12,041 nucleotides of DNA from an uncultured bacterium (GTDB lineage Bacteria; Patescibacteriota; Minisyncoccia; Phycocordibacterales; UBA9973): positions 1-12,041 of the forward strand of contig CAITSL010000019.1 of the NCBI GenBank assembly GCA_903895055.1, in the 5' to 3' direction. The notes below the pieces were generated by a model. That model ran no database searches. It was not told the DNA's origin and saw nothing but the letters and a program-made list of their open reading frames with translations. Shown piece after piece: positions 5,415 through 11,699 of the stretch. A program made the translations under genes and the position numbers. The stretch's first letter is position 1, and each line of letters opens with the position of its first letter.

Positions 5415-5423
5415 TGCTACTAT
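5415..5423 (+). promoter_or_regulatory. Probable pnp promoter with a long leader
   Basis: TGTGC-TACTAT ends at 5423, with TTTACT as a weak -35 at 5395-5400 and a 17-base spacer. Transcription would start near 5429-5430. An ATG at 5429 opens only MNY-stop, so the real product is pnp, with a leader of about 160 bases. Confidence 0.5.
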
Positions 5424-5480
5424 AGTAGATGAATTATTAGTTAATCCGGTTTGCTTCCAGACATAAAGTAGTGTTTCCAA

Positions 5481-5509
5481 AACCCTTCGACCTTGCTCAG
5501 GGTAAAGAA
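5481..5509. repeat. AACCCTTCGAC...GCTCAGGGT repeat in the pnp leader
   Basis: Intergenic unit with pairing ends ACCCT and AGGGT. It belongs to the same family as 3678-3704 and 5556-5583. It would form a short hairpin in the pnp mRNA leader. Confidence 0.65.
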
Positions 5510-5555
5510 CAATACTGCAGTCTGGACACAAACTAAAACCACGATTATATTCGAG

Positions 5556-5583
5556 AACCCCTCGACTATGCTCGGGGCAAGAA
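5556..5583. repeat. AACCCCTCGAC...GCTCGGGGC repeat directly before pnp
   Basis: Second unit of the family in the pnp leader, with CCCC and GGGG ends, stopping seven bases before the pnp ATG. It is preceded by TCGAG that can also pair with CTCGA, so alternative hairpins close to the start codon are possible. Confidence 0.65.
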
Positions 5584-5589
5584 ATTATT

Positions 5590-7707
5590 ATGCAAAAAAA
5601 AGAATTTAGTGTAGAAATTGGCGGAAAAAATTTGACCGCTATTTTCACGGACCTGGCGGAACAAGCCCAAGGGTCGGTGTTATTAAAATATGGCGAGACG
5701 ATCGTGCTTGCGACCGCTTGTATGTCGCACGACAAAGAAGTGGGTAAGGGATTTTTTAATTTAACGGTGGACTATGCGGAGAAATTTTACGCAGCCGGAA
5801 AAATTTTGGGCTCAAGGTTTTCTCGCCGAGAAGGCAGACCTTCCGAAGATGCGATTCTCGCCTCTCGAGTAATTGATAGAACCTTGCGTCCGCTTTTTGA
5901 CCAATCTATGCGCCATGCGGTGCAAATAATTGTCACGGTTATTTCCGTGGATGAAAATGATCCGACGATTTTAGCAGTGAATGCCGCTTCGCTTGCACTC
6001 ATGGTTTCAGATATTCCTTGGGCTGGTCCTGTCGGATGCGTACGTGTCGGAACATATGATAGTGATGTCCTGACTATTAACCCATCGCAGAAATTGCGCG
6101 AAAATGATGAGCAATACAAATATGACCTGACGGTTTGTGGAAAAGATGGCAATATCAATATGATTGAAGCGTCGGCTCATGAAATAAAAGAAACGGAAAT
6201 AGAAGAAGCTTTGAAGCGAGCCAGCGAAGAAATAGGAAAACTAGAAGATTTTCAGAAGAAAATCGCCAAAGAAATCGGTAAAGAGAAAAGAGTGATTGAA
6301 AAAGAAGAAGTATCAAAAGACTCAGTAAAATTATTTAATGAAAATATATTGCCAAAAATGGAAGAAGCGATTTTTACTGAAGTGGGGAAAAAGAACATAG
6401 ACGAACTTCATAATGTTTGGAATAAATTAGTGGCTGACACGTATTCAGATAGAAGTGATTTTTCTCTAGAAGATGATTTGTTCGATGAGACAGAAAATAA
6501 AATGTTGCACGAAAAAGCAATCAAGGAAAATAAACGAGCGGATGGCCGACCGATGGATGGTTTGCGCGAACTGTATGCCCAAGCGGGAGGAATCTCTTCA
6601 ATTCTGCACGGTTCCGGAATTTTTTATCGAGGAGGCACGCACGTTTTCTCGGCGCTAACTTTGGGAGGACCGGAAGACAAACATTTAGTCGACGGGATGG
6701 AAGGCAGAGAAGAAAAAAGATTTATGCATCATTACAATTTTCCCCCGTACTCTGCTGGAGAAGTCGGGCGATCTGGATTTACCAATCGTCGCGAAGTTGG
6801 CCATGGCGCACTGGCTGAAAAATCTCTGGCGATGATATTACCTAAAGTTGAAGATTTTCCTTACACCATTCGAATTGTTTCCGAATCGATGGCATCGAAT
6901 GGCTCTACTTCTCAAGCTTCCATTTGCGCTTCAACTCTCGCGCTGATGGATGCCGGTGTCCCGATTAAAGCGCCAGTGGCTGGGATTGCGATGGGCTTGA
7001 TGTATGAAAATGATAAAGAATACAAAATTTTGACTGACATTCAAGGACCGGAAGATCATTATGGCGATATGGATTTCAAAGTTTCAGGAACGCGCGATGG
7101 AATCACCGCAATTCAACTTGATGTGAAAGTAGAAGGCGTTCCAATTAAAATTTTAGGTGAAGCGATGTTGCAATCCAAAAAAGCACGGCTTGCTATAATT
7201 GAGACAATAGAAAAAGAAATCCCAAAACCTCGCGCCGAAATATCTCCGAACGCGCCGAAAATTTTGATTATCAAAATAAAGCCGGATCAAATCGGCATGG
7301 TGATTGGTAGCGGTGGAAAAACTATTAAAGAAATTAAAGAAAAATCCGGAGCAGAAATAACCGTAGAAGACGATGGCACGGTGTATTTTACCGGCAAGGG
7401 TGAATCAGCCGGAATTGCCAAGAAAATGGTGGAAGAAATGACCCATGAGTTCAAGCCTGGAGAAACGCTGAAAGGTGAAGTGGTCAAAATCGCGGACTTC
7501 GGAGCCTTTGTACGACTCAATCCTTTTACTGACGGCCTAGTGCACATTTCTGAACTTGCGCCGTATCGTGTGGAGCGAGTGAGCGACCTAGTGAAAGAAG
7601 GGATGATCGTGCCGGTCCGAGTGCTCAAGGTGGATTCGGAAAATAATAAAATCAGTTTGTCTATCAAGGCGGCGGACAAAGATTTCTTTTCCGCGAAAGG
7701 GAAATAA
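5590..7707 (+). CDS. pnp: Polyribonucleotide nucleotidyltransferase (PNPase)
   Basis: 705 aa, normal for bacterial PNPase, the phosphorolytic 3'-5' exoribonuclease that degrades RNA or adds tails. Order of domains: first RNase PH-like domain (about 10-215, with FSRREGRPSE), helical linker (215-305), second catalytic RNase PH domain (about 315-545, with MHHYNFPPYSAGEVGR, RREVGHGALAEKSL, SNGSTSQASICASTLALMDAG and the metal-site GDMDFKVSG), KH domain (about 555-615, VIGSGGKTIKEI) and S1 domain (about 626-692, GEVVKIADFGAFVRL...DGLVHISEL). All are intact. The ATG at 5590 gives the expected start (FSVEIGGKNL). The leader is long and carries two repeat hairpins; in other bacteria pnp is controlled through leader hairpins, so control here is plausible but unproven. 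A large hairpin follows the stop. Confidence 0.97.
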   Translation: MQKKEFSVEIGGKNLTAIFTDLAEQAQGSVLLKYGETIVLATACMSHDKEVGKGFFNLTVDYAEKFYAAGKILGSRFSRREGRPSEDAILASRVIDRTLRPLFDQSMRHAVQIIVTVISVDENDPTILAVNAASLALMVSDIPWAGPVGCVRVGTYDSDVLTINPSQKLRENDEQYKYDLTVCGKDGNINMIEASAHEIKETEIEEALKRASEEIGKLEDFQKKIAKEIGKEKRVIEKEEVSKDSVKLFNENILPKMEEAIFTEVGKKNIDELHNVWNKLVADTYSDRSDFSLEDDLFDETENKMLHEKAIKENKRADGRPMDGLRELYAQAGGISSILHGSGIFYRGGTHVFSALTLGGPEDKHLVDGMEGREEKRFMHHYNFPPYSAGEVGRSGFTNRREVGHGALAEKSLAMILPKVEDFPYTIRIVSESMASNGSTSQASICASTLALMDAGVPIKAPVAGIAMGLMYENDKEYKILTDIQGPEDHYGDMDFKVSGTRDGITAIQLDVKVEGVPIKILGEAMLQSKKARLAIIETIEKEIPKPRAEISPNAPKILIIKIKPDQIGMVIGSGGKTIKEIKEKSGAEITVEDDGTVYFTGKGESAGIAKKMVEEMTHEFKPGETLKGEVVKIADFGAFVRLNPFTDGLVHISELAPYRVERVSDLVKEGMIVPVRVLKVDSENNKISLSIKAADKDFFSAKGK

Positions 7708-7727
7708 AAAATTATTAAATAAGAACT

Positions 7728-7779
7728 AGCAATCCCGAACGGATCAAATCAGTAGGATTTGAGCCGTTCGGGATTTGCT
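7728..7779. repeat. Large hairpin after pnp, overlapping the next promoter
   Basis: CCCGAACGG (7734-7742) pairs with CCGTTCGGG (7764-7772). The pairing continues outward (TAA/TTA, then AGC/GCT with one bulge) and inward (TCAAATC/GGATTTGA around AGTAG), giving about 22 pairs. There is no T-run on either strand, so it is more likely a 3'-end stabiliser or barrier for pnp mRNA than a classical terminator. Confidence 0.75.
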
Positions 7780-7787
7780 GATATAAT
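7759..7787 (+). promoter_or_regulatory. Promoter of the one-TM hypothetical gene
   Basis: TTGAGC (7759-7764), a 17-base spacer and a consensus TATAAT (7782-7787). The ATG follows eight bases later at 7796, so the leader would be zero to two bases. The -35 and most of the spacer lie in the 3' arm of the pnp hairpin. Confidence 0.7.
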
Positions 7788-7795
7788 AGAGCGGT

Positions 7796-8731
7796 ATGGA
7801 AAATGAAAAGAAAAATAATTCTACTCCGAGTGAAGTTAAAAATGCCGTGGTGGAAACCTACGCTGAAGACATGGCGCGGATAGTCGGTGATAATGAAGAT
7901 GGAATTGTGAAAAAAATTATCGAAGAGCAGGAAAGAGCCGACATGCTTGATGAAAAAAAATCTCCCGAAAGTAAAAAAAATAAAATATTTTTGTATTTGG
8001 GTATTTTCTTGGTGGTGCTGGCTTTTGGGGCGGTATCTTTGGTTTTTCTTTTTAGAAAACAAATTTTTACTGTGCCGGTGGCACTCCAATATATGCCGAT
8101 TATTTTTACGGACAAAACAGATTCAAAAGAAATAGCAGGGCTTGGCAAAGATGAAATAATCCAAACTATTTTGAATGAAGTAAATTCCGCAGAATTTAAA
8201 GCGGGCGGGATAGAAGGAATTTATTTGACGGAAAATCAAAAAGTTTTGGGGCTGAGAGAATTTTTGAAATTGATAGAAGCAAGCCTGGACCAAACAAAAA
8301 TTGATTTCATGAATGACAATTTTATGATTGGGGCGGTGGACAGGGGAAGTGCGCCTATTCCATCCTCCGGCAATACTATTTCTTCACCAGCAATTAGTCC
8401 TGATTTAGGGGTGAGTAGAGATTTGTTTATTTTGCTTAAAATGCGTTCCGTGGTAGATGTCTTTCAACCAATGCGAGATTGGGAAGGTAAAATGTTTTCG
8501 GATTTACATGGATTGTTTGGAATAGAGATAAATGCCGGTACGAAATATTTACTCCAAAAAGATTTTGAAGACGGAGTTATTAAAAATAAAAATGCCAGAA
8601 TTTTATATGATAATACTGGCAAGATTGTGCTCTCGTATATCTATGCCGAAGATGATTCCATCATTATTACCAATTCCGAAAATGCAGTCGGTGAGATAAT
8701 GTCGCGGCTAGCCTCTGTCCAGATAAAATAA
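7796..8731 (+). CDS. Single-pass membrane protein, unknown function
   Basis: 311 aa. Residues 1-63 are hydrophilic and rich in Glu, Lys and Asp, and should be cytoplasmic. One clear membrane helix spans about 64-87 (IFLYLGIFLVVLAFGAVSLV), preceded by KKNK. The remaining ~220 residues should face outside; they start with a strand-like VPVALQYMPIIF and end with alternating hydrophobic strands (ARILYDNTGKIVLSYIY, then SIIITNSENAVGEIMSRL). A low-complexity Ser/Pro/Gly segment lies near 188-206. No family is recognised with certainty; proteins of this shape are common in CPR genomes. It has its own promoter and terminator, so it is probably monocistronic. The ATG at 7796 is set by the promoter spacing. 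Confidence 0.8.
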   Translation: MENEKKNNSTPSEVKNAVVETYAEDMARIVGDNEDGIVKKIIEEQERADMLDEKKSPESKKNKIFLYLGIFLVVLAFGAVSLVFLFRKQIFTVPVALQYMPIIFTDKTDSKEIAGLGKDEIIQTILNEVNSAEFKAGGIEGIYLTENQKVLGLREFLKLIEASLDQTKIDFMNDNFMIGAVDRGSAPIPSSGNTISSPAISPDLGVSRDLFILLKMRSVVDVFQPMRDWEGKMFSDLHGLFGIEINAGTKYLLQKDFEDGVIKNKNARILYDNTGKIVLSYIYAEDDSIIITNSENAVGEIMSRLASVQIK

Positions 8732-8744
8732 TAACAAAAACTTG

Positions 8745-8785
8745 CCCCCACACCTACTAAAAGTAGGTGTGGGGGCTTGCTTTTT
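8745..8785 (+). terminator. Rho-independent terminator after the one-TM gene
   Basis: CCCCCACACCTACT (8745-8758) and AGTAGGTGTGGGGG (8762-8775) form a perfect 14-bp stem with an AAA loop, followed by CTTGCTTTTT. The tail is interrupted, but the stem is very stable. Confidence 0.85.
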
Positions 8786-8795
8786 AAATTTCTGA

Positions 8796-8804
8796 TGCTA
8801 AGAT
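8796..8804 (+). promoter_or_regulatory. Extended -10 promoter of the dksA-like gene, predicted leaderless
   Basis: TGC-TAAGAT ends at 8804, six bases (ACTGGG) before the ATG at 8811. TTGCTT at 8777-8782 could serve as a weak -35 with a 16-base spacer; it lies in the tail of the preceding terminator. Confidence 0.55.
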
Positions 8805-8810
8805 ACTGGG

Positions 8811-9170
8811 ATGCCATTAGACAAGAAAAAAATTAAAGACAAATTGGAAAGCGAGCGAGATGTTTTAATTGATGAAATGAAAGATATGGGGAAATTGAAC
8901 CCTGAAACGAATGAATGGGAAGCTGTGCCGGAAGAAATGAATTATATAGAGACCGACCAGAATGATATGGCGGATCGATTTGAAGATTTTGAATCTAAGA
9001 GTTCCATGATGAAAGTGCTGGAATCAAAATTAGGAAATATCCTGCACGCCTTAAAAGGTATTGGCCGAGATTCATTCGGTAAATGTGAAGTTTGCAAAAA
9101 AGACATTGAGCTTGCCCGCATGGAAGCAAACCCAGCAGCTAGAACTTGTAAAAAACACATAAACGAATAA
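8811..9170 (+). CDS. DksA/TraR-type zinc finger protein
   Basis: 119 aa. A charged, helical N-terminal part (about 5-80, with acidic residues in the expected coiled coil) is followed by the DksA/TraR finger: GKCEVC (Cys92, Cys95), then AARTCKKH (Cys113, His116). The spacing is that of the family, but the last ligand is His instead of the usual Cys. DksA relatives bind in the RNA polymerase secondary channel and adjust initiation, often with ppGpp; TraR acts alone. Whether this small protein does either is inference. It ends four bases before comM and is probably co-transcribed with it. The ATG at 8811 is six bases after a -10 hexamer; no Shine-Dalgarno. Confidence 0.85.
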   Translation: MPLDKKKIKDKLESERDVLIDEMKDMGKLNPETNEWEAVPEEMNYIETDQNDMADRFEDFESKSSMMKVLESKLGNILHALKGIGRDSFGKCEVCKKDIELARMEANPAARTCKKHINE

Positions 9171-9174
9171 TAAA

Positions 9175-10746
9175 ATGAGCTTCGCAAGAGTATATTCTGC
9201 CCAAACACATTTGCTAAAAGGTAAAATTGTTACTGTAGAAATTGATATTACCAAAAAAACTTTGCATGCTTTTACTCTCGTGGGATTACCGGATAAGGCG
9301 GTGGATGAATCCAAAGACCGGATGAGTTCCGCTCTTAAAAATTCCGGCTACCAGTCGCCCAAAAATCAAAATCAAAAAGTAGTTATCTCCCTCTCGCCGG
9401 CGGATCTCAAAAAAGAAGGTCCGTATTTTGATTTAGCCATTGCGCTCGCATACTTGCTTTCAGCCGAAGAAATAGATTTTGACCCGAAAGGAAAAATATT
9501 TTTGGGAGAACTTTCATTAAATGGAGAATTACAACCAATCAAAGGAGTGTTGCCTCTTACGGAACATGCTATGCGTTTGGGTTATAAAGAAATTTTTGTG
9601 CCGATTGGCAATGCCGAGGAAGCTGCCCTGGTGGAAGGGATTACCATCTATGGCGCCAAGACCTTAAAAGAGGTGGTGAACCATATTTCAAAAATAAAAT
9701 CTGACCGAAAAGGAAATCCACTTGAACCGGAACGCCCAAAAATTTTACCGCAAAAGCCGACCGAAATAATTCGCAAAGACAAAATTCACGATATAGATTT
9801 TTCTGATATTCGAGGACAAGAATCCGCCAAACGCGGGCTTGAGATTGCGGCGGCCGGCGGACACAACATTGCTCTTTCTGGGCCACCCGGGACGGGCAAG
9901 ACCATGCTTGCTAGGGTTTTCTCGCATATTTTGCCGGAGCTGGATAATGATGATATTTTAGAAATTACCGGTATTCATTCTATTGTAGGATTGCTGGAAG
10001 ATACTTTGGTTACCGAACCGCCCTTTCGCGCCCCGCATCACACGGCGAGTTATGTTTCGATGATTGGCGGGGGAGCGAATCCGAAACCGGGAGAAGTGAC
10101 CCTTGCGCACAAGGGAGTGCTTTTCTTGGATGAATTTCCGGAATTCGAAAAAAGAGTTTTAGAAGCTCTGCGTCAGCCACTCGAAGATAACATCGTATCT
10201 ATTTCCCGAGCCCGAGGTTCAGCCATTTTCCCATCCAATTTTATTTTAATTGCTGCCATGAATCCTTGCCCGTGTGGAAACAAAGGCAACAAAGACAAAG
10301 TTTGTATTTGCAAACCAAATGATCTGGAAAGATATGCTCGTCGGATTTCCGGACCGATTATTGACCGAATAGATTTATGGGTGACCGTCGGGAATGTGGA
10401 TTATACTAAATTGAGCGATTCTATGCCGAGCGGGGAGCGGACCAGTAGCATCAAAACACGAGTAAAGACTGCGCGATTGATTCAAGACAGGCGATTTCGA
10501 AATACCAAAAGAAAAATAAAAACCAACAGCGATATGAATGTGAAGGAACTCGGTATTTTTGCTCCACTAACACCTGAAGTGAAACAACTGCTAAACAATA
10601 GCGCTGAACATTTGGCACTTTCTGCTCGGGCGTATCACAGAGTGATCAAAATTGCCCGTACGATTGCCGATTTGGAAAATTCTCCGGACATCAAACGAAA
10701 TCATATTCTTGAGGCTCTCCAATATCGACCGAAGGTGAATGCATAG
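9175..10746 (+). CDS. comM: YifB/ComM family Mg-chelatase-like AAA+ ATPase
   Basis: 523 aa, usual length about 500-510. ComM is a hexameric helicase that drives branch migration when transformed DNA is integrated. An N-terminal Lon-protease-like domain (about 1-170, FTLVGLPDKAVDESKDR and ISLSPADLKKEGPYFDL) precedes the Mg-chelatase AAA+ domain: Walker A GPPGTGKT (236-243), PFRAPHHTASYVSMIGGG, Walker B VLFLDE (315-320), sensor Asn363 in AAMNPCPCG, a Cys pair set (365, 367, 377, 379), and ISGPIIDRID with Arg398. The C-terminal domain with LSARAYHRVIKIARTIADLE is also present. All motifs are intact. It begins four bases after the dksA-like gene and lacks a Shine-Dalgarno. It suggests recombination of imported DNA, but no uptake genes are in the window. 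Confidence 0.95.
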   Translation: MSFARVYSAQTHLLKGKIVTVEIDITKKTLHAFTLVGLPDKAVDESKDRMSSALKNSGYQSPKNQNQKVVISLSPADLKKEGPYFDLAIALAYLLSAEEIDFDPKGKIFLGELSLNGELQPIKGVLPLTEHAMRLGYKEIFVPIGNAEEAALVEGITIYGAKTLKEVVNHISKIKSDRKGNPLEPERPKILPQKPTEIIRKDKIHDIDFSDIRGQESAKRGLEIAAAGGHNIALSGPPGTGKTMLARVFSHILPELDNDDILEITGIHSIVGLLEDTLVTEPPFRAPHHTASYVSMIGGGANPKPGEVTLAHKGVLFLDEFPEFEKRVLEALRQPLEDNIVSISRARGSAIFPSNFILIAAMNPCPCGNKGNKDKVCICKPNDLERYARRISGPIIDRIDLWVTVGNVDYTKLSDSMPSGERTSSIKTRVKTARLIQDRRFRNTKRKIKTNSDMNVKELGIFAPLTPEVKQLLNNSAEHLALSARAYHRVIKIARTIADLENSPDIKRNHILEALQYRPKVNA

Positions 10747-10755
10747 TTATCCACA
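10747..10755 (+). promoter_or_regulatory. Single perfect DnaA box match
   Basis: TTATCCACA begins directly after the comM stop and ends nine bases before the -35 of the lexA-unit promoter. It equals the classical DnaA 9-mer. Only one copy was noticed, so it is not an origin; a role in DnaA control of the downstream promoter is speculative. Confidence 0.35.
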
Positions 10756-10764
10756 GTCTACTTG

Positions 10765-10793
10765 TTGACAGTGAACGAGCGTTCACATATACT
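10765..10793 (+). promoter_or_regulatory. SOS promoter of the small protein-lexA unit
   Basis: TTGACA (10765-10770), an exact 17-base spacer and TATACT (10788-10793) form the best sigma-70-type promoter in the window. Transcription should start near 10800, leaving a leader of about 33 bases. The spacer is filled by the LexA-type palindrome. Confidence 0.88.
10771..10786. promoter_or_regulatory. LexA operator (SOS box)
   Basis: GTGAACGAGCGTTCAC is a perfect 16-bp palindrome apart from its central AG/CT reading and contains GAAC-GAGC-GTTC, matching the Gram-positive type LexA box GAACnnnnGTTC. It occupies the whole spacer between -35 and -10, so bound LexA would block RNA polymerase. The lexA gene itself lies downstream, which fits autorepression. 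Confidence 0.85.
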
Positions 10794-10832
10794 ATATACG
10801 TTGGTCGTTTATAAAAAATAACTATATATAAT

Positions 10833-11039
10833 ATGTCACAAAAACAATATTTAAAAATGCTGGAGAGGGAAATACACAAGATTAATCAAGAGATTGATTT
10901 TAAAATCTTACGTGGGGAGAATTATCGTAAAGAAGCTCGCGATCATAAGCTTCTGCTTAAGAAAGTTCGCTATAACTCTAGGAGAAGTTTCTTTAAGAGT
11001 TTGACTGAGAGATTTTTCCCTACTTTGGTATCTTTTTAA
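10833..11039 (+). CDS. Small basic helical protein, predicted SOS-regulated, unknown function
   Basis: 68 aa with 17 Lys/Arg against 8 Asp/Glu. Residues 1-48 look like a continuous helix with coiled-coil character (YLKMLEREIHKINQEIDFKIL, then EARDHKLLLKKVR); the end, SRRSFFKSLTERFFPTLVSF, is aromatic and could be an amphipathic or membrane-touching segment. No family is recognised. It is the first gene behind the LexA-box promoter and ends nine bases before lexA, so it should be derepressed by DNA damage together with lexA. In other bacteria small SOS proteins next to lexA can inhibit division, but no similarity to those is claimed. The ATG at 10833 is preceded by A/T-rich sequence without a Shine-Dalgarno. 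Confidence 0.72.
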   Translation: MSQKQYLKMLEREIHKINQEIDFKILRGENYRKEARDHKLLLKKVRYNSRRSFFKSLTERFFPTLVSF

Positions 11040-11048
11040 TTTGATAAG

Positions 11049-11612
11049 ATGCAAAATATCTACCAAACAAAACTAGAAAATTTCTATCGAGAGAATAAAC
11101 GGATGCCTACGTATTCAGAAATGTTGAAACTTTTTAATTTCAAATCCAAAAATGCCGTGGCGAGAATTGTAGAAAAATTAAAAGATGCAGGTCTCGTGGC
11201 CAAAGATCATTTAGGTCGACTAATTCCAACTGAAAGTTTCGGAGAGATTCCCAAACTCGGATTGGTGAAAGCCGGTTTTCCGTCCGAAGTGGAAGAATTG
11301 CAAGATACCATAAACTTGGATGATTTTTTAGTTGGGAACAAATCGCTTACTTATATGCTCGAAGTGGATGGCGACTCGATGATTGATGCACATATCGAAA
11401 AAGGGGATACAATTCTTGTTGAAAAAACCAATCAAGCGAAAGACGGCGAAATCGTGATTGCCGAAGTGGACGGGGAATTTACGATGAAATATTTTCGCCG
11501 TGTTGGAGCGAAGATCTGGCTCGAACCAGCTAATAAAAATTTCAAACCAATTTACCCAACTCAGAGTTTAAATGTGATAGCGAAACTGAAAGCGGTGATT
11601 CGAAAATACTAA
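11049..11612 (+). CDS. lexA: LexA repressor (SOS response, S24 self-cleaving)
   Basis: 187 aa, slightly short of the usual ~200. An N-terminal winged helix-turn-helix (about 5-60: RMPTYSEMLKLFNFKSKNAVARIVEKL with wing GLVAKDHLGRLIP) binds DNA. The S24 peptidase domain follows, with the Ala75-Gly76 cleavage bond in VKAGFP, the nucleophile Ser110 in DGDSMIDAHI and the general base Lys147 in EFTMKYFRR, so RecA-stimulated self-cleavage should work. Its expected operator type (GAACnnnnGTTC) is in the promoter about 260 bases upstream, indicating autoregulation. It is the second gene of a two-gene unit, nine bases after the small protein, without a Shine-Dalgarno. A shared terminator with the convergent hup follows. 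Confidence 0.93.
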   Translation: MQNIYQTKLENFYRENKRMPTYSEMLKLFNFKSKNAVARIVEKLKDAGLVAKDHLGRLIPTESFGEIPKLGLVKAGFPSEVEELQDTINLDDFLVGNKSLTYMLEVDGDSMIDAHIEKGDTILVEKTNQAKDGEIVIAEVDGEFTMKYFRRVGAKIWLEPANKNFKPIYPTQSLNVIAKLKAVIRKY

Positions 11613-11620
11613 AATTTACA

Positions 11621-11658
11621 AAAAACAAAAACACCCAGAGTATGGGTATTTTTGTTTT
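11621..11658. terminator. Bidirectional terminator between lexA and hup
   Basis: AAAACAAAAA-c-ACCC and GGGT-a-TTTTTGTTTT pair around a short loop. The T-rich arm follows the GC part on the plus strand and the A-rich arm supplies the T-run on the minus strand, so it can end both lexA and hup transcripts. Confidence 0.8.
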
Positions 11659-11663
11659 CCTAA

Positions 11664-11677
11664 TTCTCTCGAGAGAA
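11664..11677. repeat. Perfect 14-bp palindrome TTCTCTCGAGAGAA
   Basis: Symmetric site without loop, directly adjacent to the CCCGCC/GGCGGG hairpin and the lexA/hup terminator. It may be a protein binding site or part of a compound repeat; function unknown. Confidence 0.5.
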
Positions 11678-11692
11678 CCCGCCGGAGGCGGG
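11678..11692. repeat. CCCGCC-GGA-GGCGGG hairpin downstream of hup
   Basis: Six-base perfect arms around GGA, followed by CAGG, seven bases beyond the hup stop codon. There is no T-run. A related sequence (CCGCC-GTG-GGCGG after CCTGCC) lies at 12006-12023 on the other side of hup. Confidence 0.65.
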
Positions 11693-11699
11693 CAGGAAT

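Noticed and set aside
5429..5440. ATG five bases after the -10 at 5418-5423, opening MNY-stop
   Set aside because: Only three codons; could be a leader peptide remnant but there is no support beyond the position.
3877..5583. Possible CRISPR array from repeated GC-rich units
   Set aside because: The units are irregularly spaced, differ in sequence and belong to separate hairpin families; no spacers of constant length and no cas genes are present.
5148..5735. Minus-strand 195-aa frame across the pnp leader
   Set aside because: It runs through a terminator, repeats and the start of pnp, and its sequence is repeat-derived.
9641..9927. Minus-strand frames opposite comM
   Set aside because: Shadows of the comM coding sequence without independent support.
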